This document shows positions 1 to 12,869 of a stretch of DNA of 64,000 nucleotides, one piece after another. The translations under genes were made by a program, and so were the position numbers. Where the stretch lies: positions 1,054,001 through 1,118,000 of the forward strand of contig JAEHOE010000007.1 of assembly GCA_016858145.1 (NCBI GenBank), in the 5' to 3' direction. This DNA comes from Edaphochlamys debaryana. Taxonomy: Eukaryota > Chlorophyta > Chlorophyceae > Chlamydomonadales. How positions within the stretch are numbered: position 1 is the first letter of the stretch; every line of letters starts with the position of its first letter. The notes beneath the pieces were generated by a model. It did no database searches, had not been told where the DNA came from, and saw only the letters and a list, made by a program, of their open reading frames with translations.

Positions 1-378
1 CCGTGTCCACTGGGGCGCTAGTCGTGGCAAAGCCGGCTGCGCATCGTGACCCCATGGCCGGCCGCACGGCGTCTGCCAGGGCCCCGCCTACCAGGGCCCC
101 GCCACCGCCGCCCCCCATCATCGCGAGGTGCTTCGTCCCCATGGGCGGCACGTCAGCAGTGCGTGACCTGGTTCAGGCCACGGGCAACGGCATTGCGGAC
201 GCACTCAGCGCCAGCTCCAAGAGCCGCAGCTCCACCAAACCACCAGCAACCTGGCGCACACGGTGGGGCGCCGCTTTCGGTAAGGCCACTGCCATGAAAG
301 CTTGCAGCCACGCCTGAATCCCCCCCTCCGCGCCCCTGCCCCCATCCTTGGCAACCATTCAGGAGCCACCAGCGGACA
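1..378 (+). other. Unresolved 5' region of the formin gene
   Basis: This stretch precedes the first well-supported formin exon. A donor-like GTAAGG begins at 280 and an acceptor-like CAG ends at 362, so an intron at about 280-362 is possible and the gene may begin further left, outside the window. Joining a short frame ending at 279 to the exon at 363 keeps the reading frame open. However, the resulting upstream peptide is Gln/His-rich and unconvincing, and it meets a stop at 164-166. I could not decide whether this is 5' UTR, a coding exon or promoter. Confidence 0.35.
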
Positions 379-3300
379 ATGGAGAGCGAGGTGGTGCTGC
401 GCTTGCGGCTCAAGACGTACGCGAGCGTTGCCGTGCAGGTTGGTCGCGTCATGAGCGGCCAACTCATGCCTCGGATTGTTGTTCTGACAGGGTGACAGGG
501 TGGCCCTGGACCTGGCCCTGGATCTGGACCTTGCATAGCGGCGGTGCTGCGCCTCCAATGTGCTAACGGTGCTGACGCGTGCGGCCCAACAGGTTGTCTT
601 CACGGACAGGGCGACCATGCCGGCGGGCATCCGCTTTCACCACGGGGCGGCACCGGCAGGTCCCTACAAGCAGCTCGGGGTTGAAGTGCCCCTCGTGTGG
701 GACAACGATGTGAAGCTGCGTCAAGCCTTCGTGCTGAACGGGGGAGATCAGCCCATTCAGCAGTACCTGCGGATCACGCTCGTGGGGCACGCCCACCTGC
801 CCGTCCCAGGTGCGCGCAATCCCTCAACTTCAATCTGAAAGTGCGGCCGCAAGAGCGAGGCACTTGAAGGCCTGCGGCTTCATCACTCGATCTTATTGAG
901 TCACCAGCTTATCCTAGCCCCACTACAGGAGACTGCATGCCGAACAATCCTGCGTGTGGCCCCCGCTCATGCCATTCCGTTGCAGGCGTTCACGACGTGC
1001 GCTCCTTGGAGGTGGTCGTGCCGGCGGCTGGCCTCTCAACCGTGGCGGTGGTGCCCGCACCCGCGCCGCCGGTCCAGCAGCAGCCGGGCGCACCGCCGGC
1101 CCTCATCATCCCAGCCGGGCCCATGGTCTCGCGCATGACCTCGCCCATCCTCTCGCCGCTTCAGCCCATCCTCAACGAGCGCTACACCAGCCCGGCCGTG
1201 GTTAAGGCCTTGCCTGCCAGGCCGCCGCGCTACGAGCAGGCGACCTCGTCCCACACGGGGACCACAGAGCCCAGCCGCACGGAGGCCAGCCGCCAGGAGG
1301 CGCGGGAGAAGGGAAAGAAGGTGGCCGCAAAGCTGGTTGACACGGCAAGCTCCCGCGCCCTGGCCGCATCCCGGCTGGAGGCGCAGCAGCAGCAGGAGCA
1401 GCGGAGGATGCAGAAGCAGCTATACGAGCCGCTCACCAAGGGCCAGTCCTACCCGGCCCCCAAGGGCAGTTCGGGGCGCATCCACGCCGACGGGGGCGAG
1501 GCGTTCGCACGCTCGCTGATGGGCCTCGGCGCTGCGCCGCCGCCTCGGCTCGCCACCAGTGGGCCTGGCAGCGCGAGCAAGCTGCCTGCTTCGGGAAGCG
1601 CGAGCAAGCTGCCAGGGCCAGGTAGCGCGAGCAAGCTACCGGGCCCGGGGAGCGCGAGCAAGCTGCCGGCCCCAGGCGGCAGCGCCTCCAAGGCCGCCGC
1701 CAGCAGTGCCTTCTCGGACCCCCGCAACGCGGCCCTGGTGGCCTCCGCTGGGAGCACCGGGACGAGCAGCAGCAGCGGTCGGCCGGCAGCGTCAGGGGGC
1801 TCCGCTCCTCTGTCGCGCATCGGCCTGGGGCTGGGCGTGGCCCGCCGTCGGTCGACGGCAGCATCTATGAAGTCTTTCATGTGCCTTCACACGCCTATTC
1901 CTGAGGGCTCCGAGAGCAACCTCAACACGCCCCTGGAGGACCAGGGGAGCACGGGTGCCGTGCGCCCTGGCCTGCGCCCCGCCCTCCTGCTGATGCCGGA
2001 CACAGCGGACTCGTCCCGCAGCTTTGGCACCCGCGCCGGCTCCGGGCCCCTGCCCAGCAGTGCTGCGGCCACTGCCGTCGCTGGGTCCCCGCAGTTGGAG
2101 GAGGTCAGCCCGCTGCGGCCCATGCCCAGCCTCGGCGGCAGCGCTCACACGACCACCTTCTCCATCGCCACCCTCACGGGCTTCGCCTCTCACCACACGG
2201 ACTACGAGCTGGACGATGACGAGGTGGAGCGAGGGAGCAGCGGCGTGGCATCGGAGGTGGAGCAGGAGCCCGTGCCGGATGCCGCAGACGAGGACCAGGA
2301 GGACCTGGGCTCGCCCGTGCGCGGCCTGCAGCAGGGCGTGGGCAGGGCCAGTCCGGCGCTCCGCGGCCAGCGCCGCAGCAGCAAGGACGCACAGTCCGTC
2401 GACCTGGAGGAGGGTGGCGGGGAGTCTTGCTCGCCCGTCGCAGCCAGCGCTGCGCGCAGCCCTGCCTCGCCGCTCTCGCAGCCCGCTGTCGGTTCCGCAG
2501 CGAGCGTGGTCGCCTGCCAGGGCCGGGCTGAGTCCACCTCGGAACCCCCGGCGTGCGTGGCCTCGAGCTCTGGGCCCGTCGCCACCACCCCGCCCGACCC
2601 AGAGGCCATGCTGCTCAGCTACGCCAAGAGCGCCCTGGACAAGATGCTGGGCCACACGCCCAACTCGGAGCGCATCCGCTCCCGGCTGCCCACCATGTCC
2701 GTCAGGGAGGCCATGGTGGAGTATGCCCAGCGGGCCACCGCCATGGACGCAGCTGCTAGCGCCAGCGGCGCTTCCGCCCAGACCGCTGCGGCTCCGGTGC
2801 AGGCCTGCGTATCAGGCTCGGCCATCGCCGAGGAGGGTGCGGAGGGGGAGCTGCGTGCCAGCACGGACACAACAAACAGCTGCCGCAGCTCGGCGTCTGG
2901 TGTGTCCTTGTCCCGGGCTCAGCCCGCACAGCCGGCGATGTTGGCACCCAAAGCAGCCCCTCCGCCACCGCCGCCGGGGCCGCCACCACCCCCGCCACCG
3001 CCCGTGTTCGCGGCCGCGGCCAAGTCGCCGGCTCCGCCGCCCCCAGGCCCGCCGCCGGGGCCGCCGATGGGTCGGACTGCATCGGCTCCGCCCCCGCCAC
3101 CTCCGGGGCCACCGCCGCCGCCGCCACCCGTCATGGGCAGGAGCACGTCAGCGCCTCCGCCTCCGCCGCCAGTGCCGCCGCCGCCACCTCCCATGCCGGC
3201 CAGGTCGTCTGGGGCCCCGCCGCCACCGCCGCCAGGGCCGCCGCCGCCGCCACCGCCGGTGCCAGCGTCGTCCTCCTCGTATGCCGTGACCCCGGCTCGC

Positions 3301-6300
3301 CCTACTGCGCCCCGCCAAGGCGACGCGGAGACGCCTACGGGCCCGCCGGCTGTGGACTGGCAGACGCAAGGGCTGGACTCCAAGCCCTCGCCCCTGCTCA
3401 CCCCGCAGCCGGGCGCCACGGGCAAGGCCCCAGCACCGCCGCCCCCGCCGCCTCCCGGTCCTCCACCGCCTCCTGGCGCCAAGGGCCCGCCGCCGCCCCC
3501 GCCGCCCCCTCCTCCGCCGGGCGCAAGGGGCCCGCCGGGACCGCCGCCGCCACCCCCGCCGCCGCCGGGCGGCCCACGCACGCCGGTGGCGGCTGGCGCC
3601 AGCCCGCTGGGCCAGGGGGCCACGACGCCCGAGAGCTCGCTGCCCAGCAAGAGCAAGCCGACCAGCAAGCTCCACTGGACCAAGGTCCAGGCCTTCGCCG
3701 CCAAGGACAGCGTCTGGAATGAGCTGCGGCAGCAAGAGGTGCGCCACAGGGCTGCGGGCACAAGTTTTGGACGAATGATGCTTCTCCCGACCCCTTCCAC
3801 TCGCATCAGATGGCGTTGCCCTCGCTGCGCTTGGTCTTTGCACACTCTTGTTAGCCCTCATCTGCGTATATTTGTCTGCTACCTTTGGTCTTCGTTAAAT
3901 TTTACCTGCCCGTTGGACCCTGCAGGTGACGGTGGACTTCGAGACACTGGAGAACGACTTCGAGGTGTCGCAGAAGCCAGGCAAAGGCGTCGTGGGCGGG
4001 TCCAGGCGGGCGGCCCCCACCGTCATGATCCTGGACGGCAAGCGGGCGCAGAACATTGCCATCAGCCTGTCGCAGTTCCGCCCACTCCGGCCGCCCCAGG
4101 TGCGCGCTCCAAGCCCAGTCTCAAGTCCTATCCAGCCCCGCTAAGAGCGATGCATTGCTGTAGGCCAGCATGCACCATGACCCCTTGCTTCCCGCTTCCC
4201 ACCCTCAACCGTGCTCGCTGGCCCCTTTGCCTTGTGTAGATCGTGGAGCGCCTGGTCCGCATGACCACAACGGGCGAGGCCGCCATGACGGATGAGCAGC
4301 TGGAGGCGGTGGTGGCCATGCTGCCCAGCGAGGAGGAGCGGAACAACCTGGCGGCCTACAAGGGCGACCGGGCAGGGCTGTGCGAGGCCGACGGCTTCCT
4401 CCTCGAGGTGGGAGGGCGAAGGGTGGTAGAGCCGCACCTAGCATGCTCTCAAGCAGCAGCCATCGGGAGGCAACGGTCAATCTAGGCACTGTGGTTTATC
4501 CACCTCCATGCTTGCCCCTCGCAGCTCCTGCCGTACATCGACGATCTGGCGCCCAAGATGCGCCTCTGCATCGCCATGGCCTCCATGCCCCGCCGCATGG
4601 ACACCCTGCGTCAGGTGAGCGCCACCACGCCTTGCTGCCCGGCCCTGAATACTCGTTCACGCCAAGAACCGACCCGCCTCAAGGCCTCCCTCCCCTACCC
4701 GCCTCACCACGGCGTCCAAGTCCTCCTTCATTCGTGACGCCGCCCTTGGTGCCGCCCTTGCCTTGCCACGCCCTGCAGGACGTGGAGACCATCCGCAGCG
4801 CCTGCCACGAGATCCGCAACAGCAGCCTCATGCGGCACCTGCTCAAGATCGCGCTGGAGATTGGGAACTTCCTCAACGCCTGCTCGCCCCAGGGCGCCGC
4901 CATTGGCTTTCAGCTGGAGACCCTGGAGCGCCTGCGGGACGTCAAGTCCACCAAGAACCGCGGCCAGACGCTGCTGCACTTCGTGGCCAGGTAACTTCCT
5001 CCCTTAAACTCCCCTAGTCCACCCCCTTTCCACCCCCCCTCCGCCTACAAGCTTTCCTCCTTTAGCATTCGTCCGTCGGTAGCCTGTATCTTCACCCCGC
5101 CGTGGCGATTGATGTGCCATGTCCGGTATCCGAAACCGCAGGCAGCAGCACAAGCAGTACCCGACTGAGTCGCTGGCGGAGCAGCTCAAATCGTGCCGGC
5201 TGGCCAAGCAGCTGGACGCGGGGTCCATTCTGTCAGAGCTGCGCGCCACCCGCGTCAAGCTGCAGGGCCTGGGCGCCGCGCTGCCAGCGGAGGACAGCGG
5301 TGACACGCCTTTCCAGGTGGGAAACTGCCTATCTACCACCCCATGGCTGCTGGTGTTGGCAGCTGCAGGTGCTGAACCATGCGGATTGAGCGGTAGCACA
5401 GGGGATGCGCTGGGGTTGTTGATATAGCTCCGCACGTGATCACGCACAAAGGGCATGGACTGCGGCGGGCCAGAGCTGTTCGCCCTATGTGTCGTTGCAG
5501 GCTGCCGCCCGCACCTTCCTGGCCACGACGCTGGCGGCCGCGGACGAGACGGAGGAGGGCGCCAAGCACGCGGAGAAGGAGTTCACCACGCTGCGCTCCT
5601 ACCTCAACGGCAGCAGCGACCGCACCACGGACATGAAGAAGGTGCGGGCTGGGGCCTGCGGGCTCCAGCACATACCGTAACCCTGAGCGAGTAACCCATT
5701 CTGCCGTCCTGTCCTGAAAGCCTGCGAGTCTGCAAGGTTCGTGGTACTGCCTGGTCCTCCGACCCTGTCCTGGGACCTTGCGGTGCTTTGGGTCCGGCTA
5801 ACCGAGTGCACTGACGCTTGCCCCTCCCACATTCCCACATGACTTGCACGTCACGATGCAGTTCTTCGGCATCCTGGTGAGATCAATATCGGTCCGCCCG
5901 GCCGTGTCTGATCTCAAGGCACTTTGCAGATGCATCTAGCCCTTGCTTGCCTTCAACCCACACATATCTGAACCTGCGCCTGAACACACGCAGGACACGT
6001 TCGCCGTGGAGCTGGCCAAGGCCCACGCCGAGAACGCAGACTTCGACGCCAGGGTAAGCACCCCTCAATAGATACCCCAGTATGGCACCCCGGTACTTGC
6101 AGATCAAGTCACCCGCCTCTCCTGGACTCCGCCTGATGGCCTGACGGCATCGGCCGCTCCCCATCACGGACCCGCAGGCAGCAAAGGCGAAGCTGGCGGC
6201 GGAGCGCACGCCCCTGGGCGCCGCCAGCCGCACGGGCGGCTCCCGCTCGGTGCCCGCCAGCGACCCGGGCCCCAAGTCCCGCATCCTCAGCACCATCCGC

Positions 6301-9300
6301 GCCCGCAGCCGCCTGCAGCCCGATGACTGGAAGCCGCTGCTCACGGAGAAGGGCGCCCGCGAGCGGCTCAAGAAGCACAACATCACCGTGCGCCAGAGCG
6401 TCGCCCACCTGCCGCCGCGCGCACCCGGTAGGCTACACTCCCACTCTCCCTCGGCATGCTTGCCAGCCCATCCTCATCGTACTTGCTGTGCCTGCTGCTA
6501 TTTGCCCATGTGCTCAGCTCTTGTGCGTGGCGCCCCGCTAACCCCGTGTCTCCGCCTCTCACTGTGGCTGACTGTCCCAGGCCACGCCGCCTCCAAGGGC
6601 TCCATCGCGACGCTCCGCTCCAGCATGCACATCTCCCGCTTCGACGGCTCCACCGCGGCCGCCTCCTCGGCCGCCAGCGGTCGCGCCTCCACCGCCACCT
6701 CCACCGGCACGCAGCAGACCCTGGCGCAGGGCCTGCAGCAGTTCAGCCGGGAGGCCCTCATGCGCCTCAGCATGCCCTCAGAGCTCCTCAAGGCCGCGAT
6801 GAAGGAGGCGGCAGCAGCTGCAGGAGCGACCGGAGGGGTTTCGAGCCGGCGCGGCAGCGGAGGCGGCGCCGGGCCGGGGCCCTCCGGCCGCCGTGGCAGC
6901 GGAGGCGGCGCGGGCCGCAGCCCGCCTGTGGCGAACGGCATCGACGTCATCCCCGAGGAGGGTGGCAAGTCTCCCACAGAGTGAGTGCCTGCCCCGGTCT
7001 GCAAGTCTGTACAGCCTAGGGCCGCCCCTGCTGGACCGTTGCCGGCCCCGGTTCGACCTGCCGGCTGAACCCAGCCCAACCTTGCCTGTCTCCCTTGTCC
7101 ATCCTGCTCCTCAGGGAGGAGCTCCCCCGCAGCTCGCCCTCGCGCCTCATTGCCCGCCACCTGCCCTACCCGCACCACCGCTCGAAGTCGGCCCTGCCGC
7201 CCAAGCTGGACCTCACCTCCCTCCGCATGAGCGCCGCCGGCCTCGACCCCGCCAGCAGCCGGCGCCTGGGCTTGCGGCTGTCCGTGTCGCGGACGCCCAA
7301 GATCAAGACGCTCATCACGCCCCGCCTGCGCCAGACCCGCACGCCCCGCCTGCCCAGCAGCGGCGGCGGTGTCATGAACGGCCCCGTCAAGTCCAGCACG
7401 CCCATTCTGGACCGCATCGCTGCCTGCCTGGCGCAGCGGACGCCGCTCACTCCCAGCGACAGCGACAGCGGCTCTGAGGCAGGCGACCACGAGCCAGGCA
7501 GCGGCTTCGGGTGCGTGCTTGCTCAACGCAGTTGGGGGCTGGTGGCTAGCTTGGGCTACGGTCACGATGGCCAGTGCCCGACAGAGTGCTATGCCACTCA
7601 ACCCAAGATTGACAGTGCTCTGTGCCCGTTTGTGCTGACCTGGCAGGCTCTCCGACCGCCAGACGCTCCCGCCCCTGGAGGAGGACTTCTCGCCGTCCCC
7701 GCAGCTCCCGGTGCGGCAGCTCGAGCGCCTGCTGGGGGAGCGCGACGCGCCCTCGCCGCCCTTCCTGGGCTACGGCGGCCCTGCCTCGGTGGCCGCAACC
7801 GCGCCCGCGGCTGCCCCAGCGGCGCCTCGCCCCACCACCTCGGCTAACAGCGGCCACCAGCGGCAGGGCTCCGCCGTGAGCGACGGCGGCAACTCCACCG
7901 CCAGCAGCGTCAGCCTCAGCGCCGGCAGGCCGGGGCACCGCAGTGCCGCTGGGCCCGGGCCCTCTGTGCGGGCCTCCATGGCTCAGCAGAAGGTCCTGGC
8001 AGACGCTGCGGCGGCGGCGGCCGCGCTGCGCAGACGCTCCACCGCCGGACCGCTGGCGCCAGGCGGCGGCGCCCCGGCGCCATCGCCGGCCAGCGCGGCC
8101 TCCCAGCACGCCAGCGAGATCACCTCCACCACCCCCACGTCCCGCCCCGCCGCCGCCGCCGCCGGGGTGGCAGCGCAGCCGCGCCAGCTGCGAGCCGCTG
8201 CGCCCCGCTCCAAGCCCGGGCCCAGCACCGCCGTCGCCGCAAGCACCGGTTCCGCCCCCTCCGCACCCACCCGCGCTGCCGCTCTCGCCGCGTCGCGCGC
8301 CTCCTCCCAGCCCCGCGCGCCGCAGCCACAGCTGCAGCGGCCCGCCCAGCCCGCGGGGCTCGCCACGCCCAGCGCCAGCGTGGGCCAGAAGCGCTCCCGC
8401 TGCCCAGAGGTCGACGATGATATCTTCTGCATCCAGTCCCCGTCCATCGTGGACCGGGACGACCACCCCGCCCTGCTGAGCGCCCGCAAGCGCTCCATGG
8501 CCTCGGACCGCAGCAAGATCCTGCCGCAGGGGCCGTTCGACGTGCCGCCCCCGCCCGTGCCGCCCTACGCGCCGCACAACGACGCGCCGCCGGCCTCGTC
8601 CTCCAACCCCACGGTGACGCCCACCGGCACGCCCGCCAAGGACTGCCAGGGCACGGCCGCGCCCGGTGCGTCTGAGGGCGGCAGCGGCGCTGCAGGCGCC
8701 GCTGGCGGGGCTGGCTCTGGTTCCAATGCGTCGGGGTCTGAGGTGACGCTCGAGGCGCAGGGGTCAGGGCAGGGCCAAGGGCGGCAGGCCTCAGGCAGCA
8801 GCGGCCAGCGTGCCAGCGGCGGCTCTGTCGGGGGGTCCGAGGGCCCGTCCTCCGCCTTCCAGCTGCAGCCCCCGGCAGGCGCTCGCCGCTCGGGAGGCCA
8901 GGACAGCGCTGGCGGGGCATCAGCCGGCGGCTCCGGCAGACCCGCGCCGCCGCAGCGGGGCCGCCTCGCTGCCGCAATCGCGCACCGCCAGGCGGCCGAC
9001 GTGATGGGCATGGGCCCCATGCAGATGCACCGCACGGGCCTGCATGACCCCTCTTCGGCGGTCCTGGTGGGGTACAAGCACCAAGACTTCATGCCCCTGC
9101 AGCAAGGCCAGCTGCGGCGCGCAGGCTCGACTGGCGGCAGTGCCAGCGGTGGCAGTGCCGGCGGCGCACCCACGGCCGGAGCGAGCCGGAGCGGTGGCGG
9201 CGGTCTCGAGCCGCGGCTCACAGCCGGTGCAAGCCGGAGCGGGGGCGGTGGGTTCGAGCCGCGGCTGCCGCCGCCTCGCGCCTCCTGGGGCCGGCCGGCG

Positions 9301-10686
9301 CCGGTGCGGGCGAGCACGGGCAGCAGGAGCACTGCAGCGGGGGCGGTGGTCAGCGGCGGGGGCCCACCCGTCAGGCGTCCGGGCAGCTGCAGGGACGGCA
9401 GCCGCCAGTCAACCGACGCAACGCAGCGTGCCTCTGTCCAGTCTGACCCAGGTGAGGGCTGGCTGCATGCACGGGATTCGGTCACCCTTCCCTCCCACCG
9501 TTTACACCTGCGCTATCTTCCGCATTCCCCTTGCACGTGTCTGAGTACAGCTCCGCTCACCCCATGCCCTCACTGCCCGCAACCTGCAGGCGCGGTGCCG
9601 TCAGTCAACGCCAGGCCTGACCCCGTCGAGGAGGAGGAGGAGGAGGAGCTGAACGCCCTCTCGCCCGTGCCCACGGGGACAGAGCTGGCGCTTCTGCAGG
9701 CAGGGCCGCGGCCCGGGCTGCTCCCGACGGCGCCCTCGGGTGGCTCCACCGCCTCGGAGCTGGTCGCCCAGCTCATCACGCCGCTGCGCGAGATCAACGC
9801 GCACCACAGCTTCACCGCCGCCGGCCTGCACGCCATGGGGCCCCTGCAGCGCGGCCTCATGCGCACCGCCTCGCAGGGCGGCCACCAGGCGCAGCAAGGT
9901 GAGCTGCGGCTCGTCTCCCCTCCCCAACCATGCATCAACGACCTGGCCTGGTCGTTGCCACAGTCGCGCCCCTGCCTACCGGTACCAAGCTTACTGCCCC
10001 ACCCGGCGTCTCCGCTGACCCTCCTGTCCCGCCCTTACTTCCCTTCCCCAACCGCAGACGCTCCGCGCTTCATGGGCCCGCTCGCCTACAACCTGGCGCA
10101 CCTGCGCCACCGGCAGTACGCCGAGCCGGCGCGCAGCAGCTGGGGCGAGGCGCCCTCGCGCGTGTGGCAGGACCCCTACGGCCTGCACGCGGGCGCCCTG
10201 CACAGCTGCGGCGCTAGCGGCTCCAACGAGGACACGTACGCGGACACAGACACGGACGCACTGGCGGAGCTTGCGGCCCTGGCGGAGGCGGAGGCCGAAG
10301 CCGTGGCCGACGCGGCGGCGCTGAGGCAGCATCAGCACCTCTCCATGAGCTGCGACTTCTTCCAGCCACGGCCCCACGACCCCGCCCGCGAGCTGCTGCT
10401 GCCCGCGGCGTGGGCTCGGGAGGAGCTGCTCGCGCAGGACCCGGCCCGCCTGGGCCACGAGTCCGGGCCCCGCCACGTCACCTACGAGGTTACCACAGAC
10501 TCCTCCACTGTCAAGATGGTGCCGCCAGGTGGCAAGCGGCGCAGCCTGGACCAACCGGGCCCAGCCGAGCGGGCGCGGGAGGCCCGGCAGGCGTGGCCGG
10601 CGACGGTGGTGCAGGGCAACGGCCGACGGGCGACTGCGGATGCTGTGATGGCCAGCGTCACGGGCAGCACTGGGGGCGGTCGGTGA
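379..10686 (+). CDS. Formin (FH1-FH2 actin nucleator), about 2,617 aa, 17 exons
   Basis: Formins nucleate and processively elongate unbranched actin filaments; FH1 binds profilin-actin and dimeric FH2 caps the barbed end. Exons: 379-438, 593-809, 986-3738, 3926-4099, 4240-4407, 4525-4614, 4779-4990, 5142-5316, 5501-5641, 5862-5876, 5994-6053, 6178-6427, 6581-6980, 7115-7510, 7647-9451, 9590-9898, 10058-10686. All phases agree and the sum divides by three. Residues 1-110 are a beta-rich segment I cannot assign. FH1 (about 749-960) has many poly-Pro runs. FH2 (about 985-1355) begins KLHWTKV and shows KRAQNIAISL, carrying the actin-binding Ile, plus GNFLNA and TLLHF. A roughly 1,260-residue Ala/Ser/Gly-rich tail follows. 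By family knowledge it could be the orthologue of Chlamydomonas FOR1, but I cannot confirm that here. The start Met is uncertain. Confidence 0.9.
2956..3590 (+). repeat. Proline-codon low-complexity tract encoding formin FH1
   Basis: About 635 bases of CCG/CCC/CCT repeats encode at least ten runs of five to ten prolines, usually interrupted by Gly (PPPPPPGPPPPPPP pattern) and spaced by Ala/Ser/Arg/Met linkers. This is the expected profilin-binding FH1 of the formin. The linkers between runs are themselves similar (SAPPPPPP recurs), so the array probably grew by local duplication. Confidence 0.85.
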
Positions 10687-11627
10687 GGGTGTCGTAGGGA
10701 GATGTGGGGTTGGAAGCATCCGGTGTGCGAGTCCAGGTTCAGCGTGAGACCTCTCGGGCCGGAGCTAGTCTTGCATTGCGCTACAAGGGACTCGGGGCAT
10801 CATCACGAGATGCCCTGACACCGTCATGACCGGCCCCTCCCTGATGGTGGCGGGCTCTTGGCAGTGCCAGTGCAGTTGCGTGGTGTAGAGTTGTTATCTG
10901 CGGGCTGGGGTTGGGACGCTGGCTATTCATGTGGTGGTGCGGGGTGGTGAAGAGTGGCGACTCGGTGAGGAGCTTAACCTGATAGCGGAGGAGCATGGGC
11001 CCTCAGATTGCTGGAGGGCTGATGACGGCATGCAGACGCCGGACGGATGGTGATGGTGACATAGAGGGCAGCAGTACAGAACGCGGCGCGCAAGAAACAT
11101 ATGCAGGCGGGACGCTGCCTTGCCGCAAGGCAGCCAGCGGTCCTTGGGCTTCAATCACGGTTCAGGTTAGTGCGGTCAAGGTCTCAACGCTGGGAGGTTG
11201 GCCTGGCGGAGAGGGCTTTGAAGGCGCGGAGGGCAGGTGGTCGTGGGATTGTCGACGGACATGGCAGTCGATGATGCAGAGTGTTACAGTCACGGCTCTG
11301 CGCTTGGCCAAGGCAACAGGTATCGGGCCCAGATCTGTCATCGGACCCGTCGTCACATGGGACGTCATGCCAGTGACGTGGCCAGCTCGGTGTGCAATTT
11401 CTCATCCCATCCACGCCACGTCAATGTCCAACTCTCCAGGTACGGTAAGCCGCCAATGCTTGCCACCACTACGAATCCGCCATGAGAACCTCCACTTCAG
11501 CACGCATGCAGTCCTCTTTAATATATACGTCTTAAACCAAGTCACACCACGCCCCGCGGTCGCGTGCTATGTATGCTCAGCTGCTATGAAGCCGCTGCCC
11601 GTACAGACTCTTGCTGTCTTGCACTCT
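10687..11627. other. Tail-to-tail intergenic region, formin and PLAT gene 3' ends
   Basis: The stretch separates the formin stop from the stop of the convergent PLAT gene. Base composition is less extreme than in the exons and I see no coding exon with family similarity. It should hold both 3' UTRs. The algal poly(A) signal TGTAA is not seen on the + strand; one copy on the minus strand is listed separately. Confidence 0.6.
11284..11288 (-). terminator. Candidate TGTAA poly(A) signal of the PLAT gene
   Basis: The + strand reads TTACA, giving TGTAA on the minus strand about 340 nt beyond the PLAT gene stop. TGTAA is the usual polyadenylation signal in Chlamydomonas-type algae. A five-base motif is weak evidence alone. 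Confidence 0.3.
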
Positions 11628-12838
11628 TCATCCCGCCTCCGCCTCTTCCGCTTCTGCTGCCGCGGCCTTCTTGAGCTCCCGCTGCACGTAGTCCACCTGA
11701 CGAGCAATCTGCGACAAAGAGAGAACCAGGCGACAGGGGGGGAAGCAGTGGTTAGGAGCAGGGGGGTCACCCTCGACAGTAAAAACTGCTGGAGGAGAAT
11801 GCCCGCAACGTCAAGCACCCAGTACAACCTTTTGGGCCAGGTGCTCCCAGGGGCTTACCCGTAGTATAGCCGCCTCCACGTGACCGAATCGCCCCAGCAC
11901 ATCTTCCGACAGCATGCCGTACAGCGACAGCAGCTGCCCGAGCCGCCTCTCCACGCTGGCCCCCGCTCTTCCTGCCCCTCCATCGCCGTCGCCTTCCCGC
12001 CGCTCCGCCGCCTCCGCCGCGGCGCGCGCCGCCACCAGCTCCTCCAGCACCGCCGCCGCGCTGAGCGCGCCGTCGGCGCCGTCACCCTCCAGCGGCCGCC
12101 CTGCCGCCGCCGCCGTCGCGGACAGCGCCCGGAGCGCGCTGACGTCAAGCTCCAGACCCTGGAGCGCCTCCCGCACCGTCGCCTCCAGCGAGTCTGACGT
12201 CAGCAACACCTCATCACCGCTTCCAACCGCCACCCATGGCGAGTGTCCATGTGAGCGCGCGGTGCCGCCGCCGGGAAGCGACGCCGGCGAGGCGCTCTCC
12301 GCCGGCGCGCCAGGGCTGCCCGCCGCCGAGCCGCCGCCGCTGTCGCTGTTGCCTCGGCCGCCCCCGCTCGTCACGATGGCCAGGGCCTCGCCAACCGCCG
12401 CCGCCTGTTGCTCCACAGACTCCCGGAGCGCAGCCACCTCCTGCGCCTGCCGCTCCTGCTCCGCCGCTAAGGAGTCGACCAGGCCGAAGAGGTGCCCATG
12501 CCCGGCCGCCCCCGCATCCTGGCCGCCGAAGTCTAACCGTCGGCCGTACCCGTCCTCGGGCCCCGAGCCGCGCTCCACCACCAGTCCCGCCATCTGGGTC
12601 AGCTCCTCTCGGAGCGCCGCCAGCGCCTCCGGCAGGGCCAGGGCCGAGCCTCCGCCGCCGCCAGCGGCCGCCGCCGCCGCAATTTCTTCCGCCCTGCCAT
12701 TGTGGACAGAGCTCTGGATGGGAGTGCCAGGTTCCCTCCCGTTCGGCCGTGCCCCGACCACAGCGCCGAAGCGGATGGGCCCCACCGTCGGCTCCGGCGC
12801 CAGCGGCGGCGCCGCCTCCGCCGGCGGGTTTGCGGCCT

Positions 12839-12869
<31 letters not shown>

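Noticed and set aside
3148..3861. Long open frames on the minus strand across the FH1 region (Gly- and Arg-rich).
   Set aside because: They are mirror images of the proline-codon tract and have no splice structure or domain; the + strand formin explains them.
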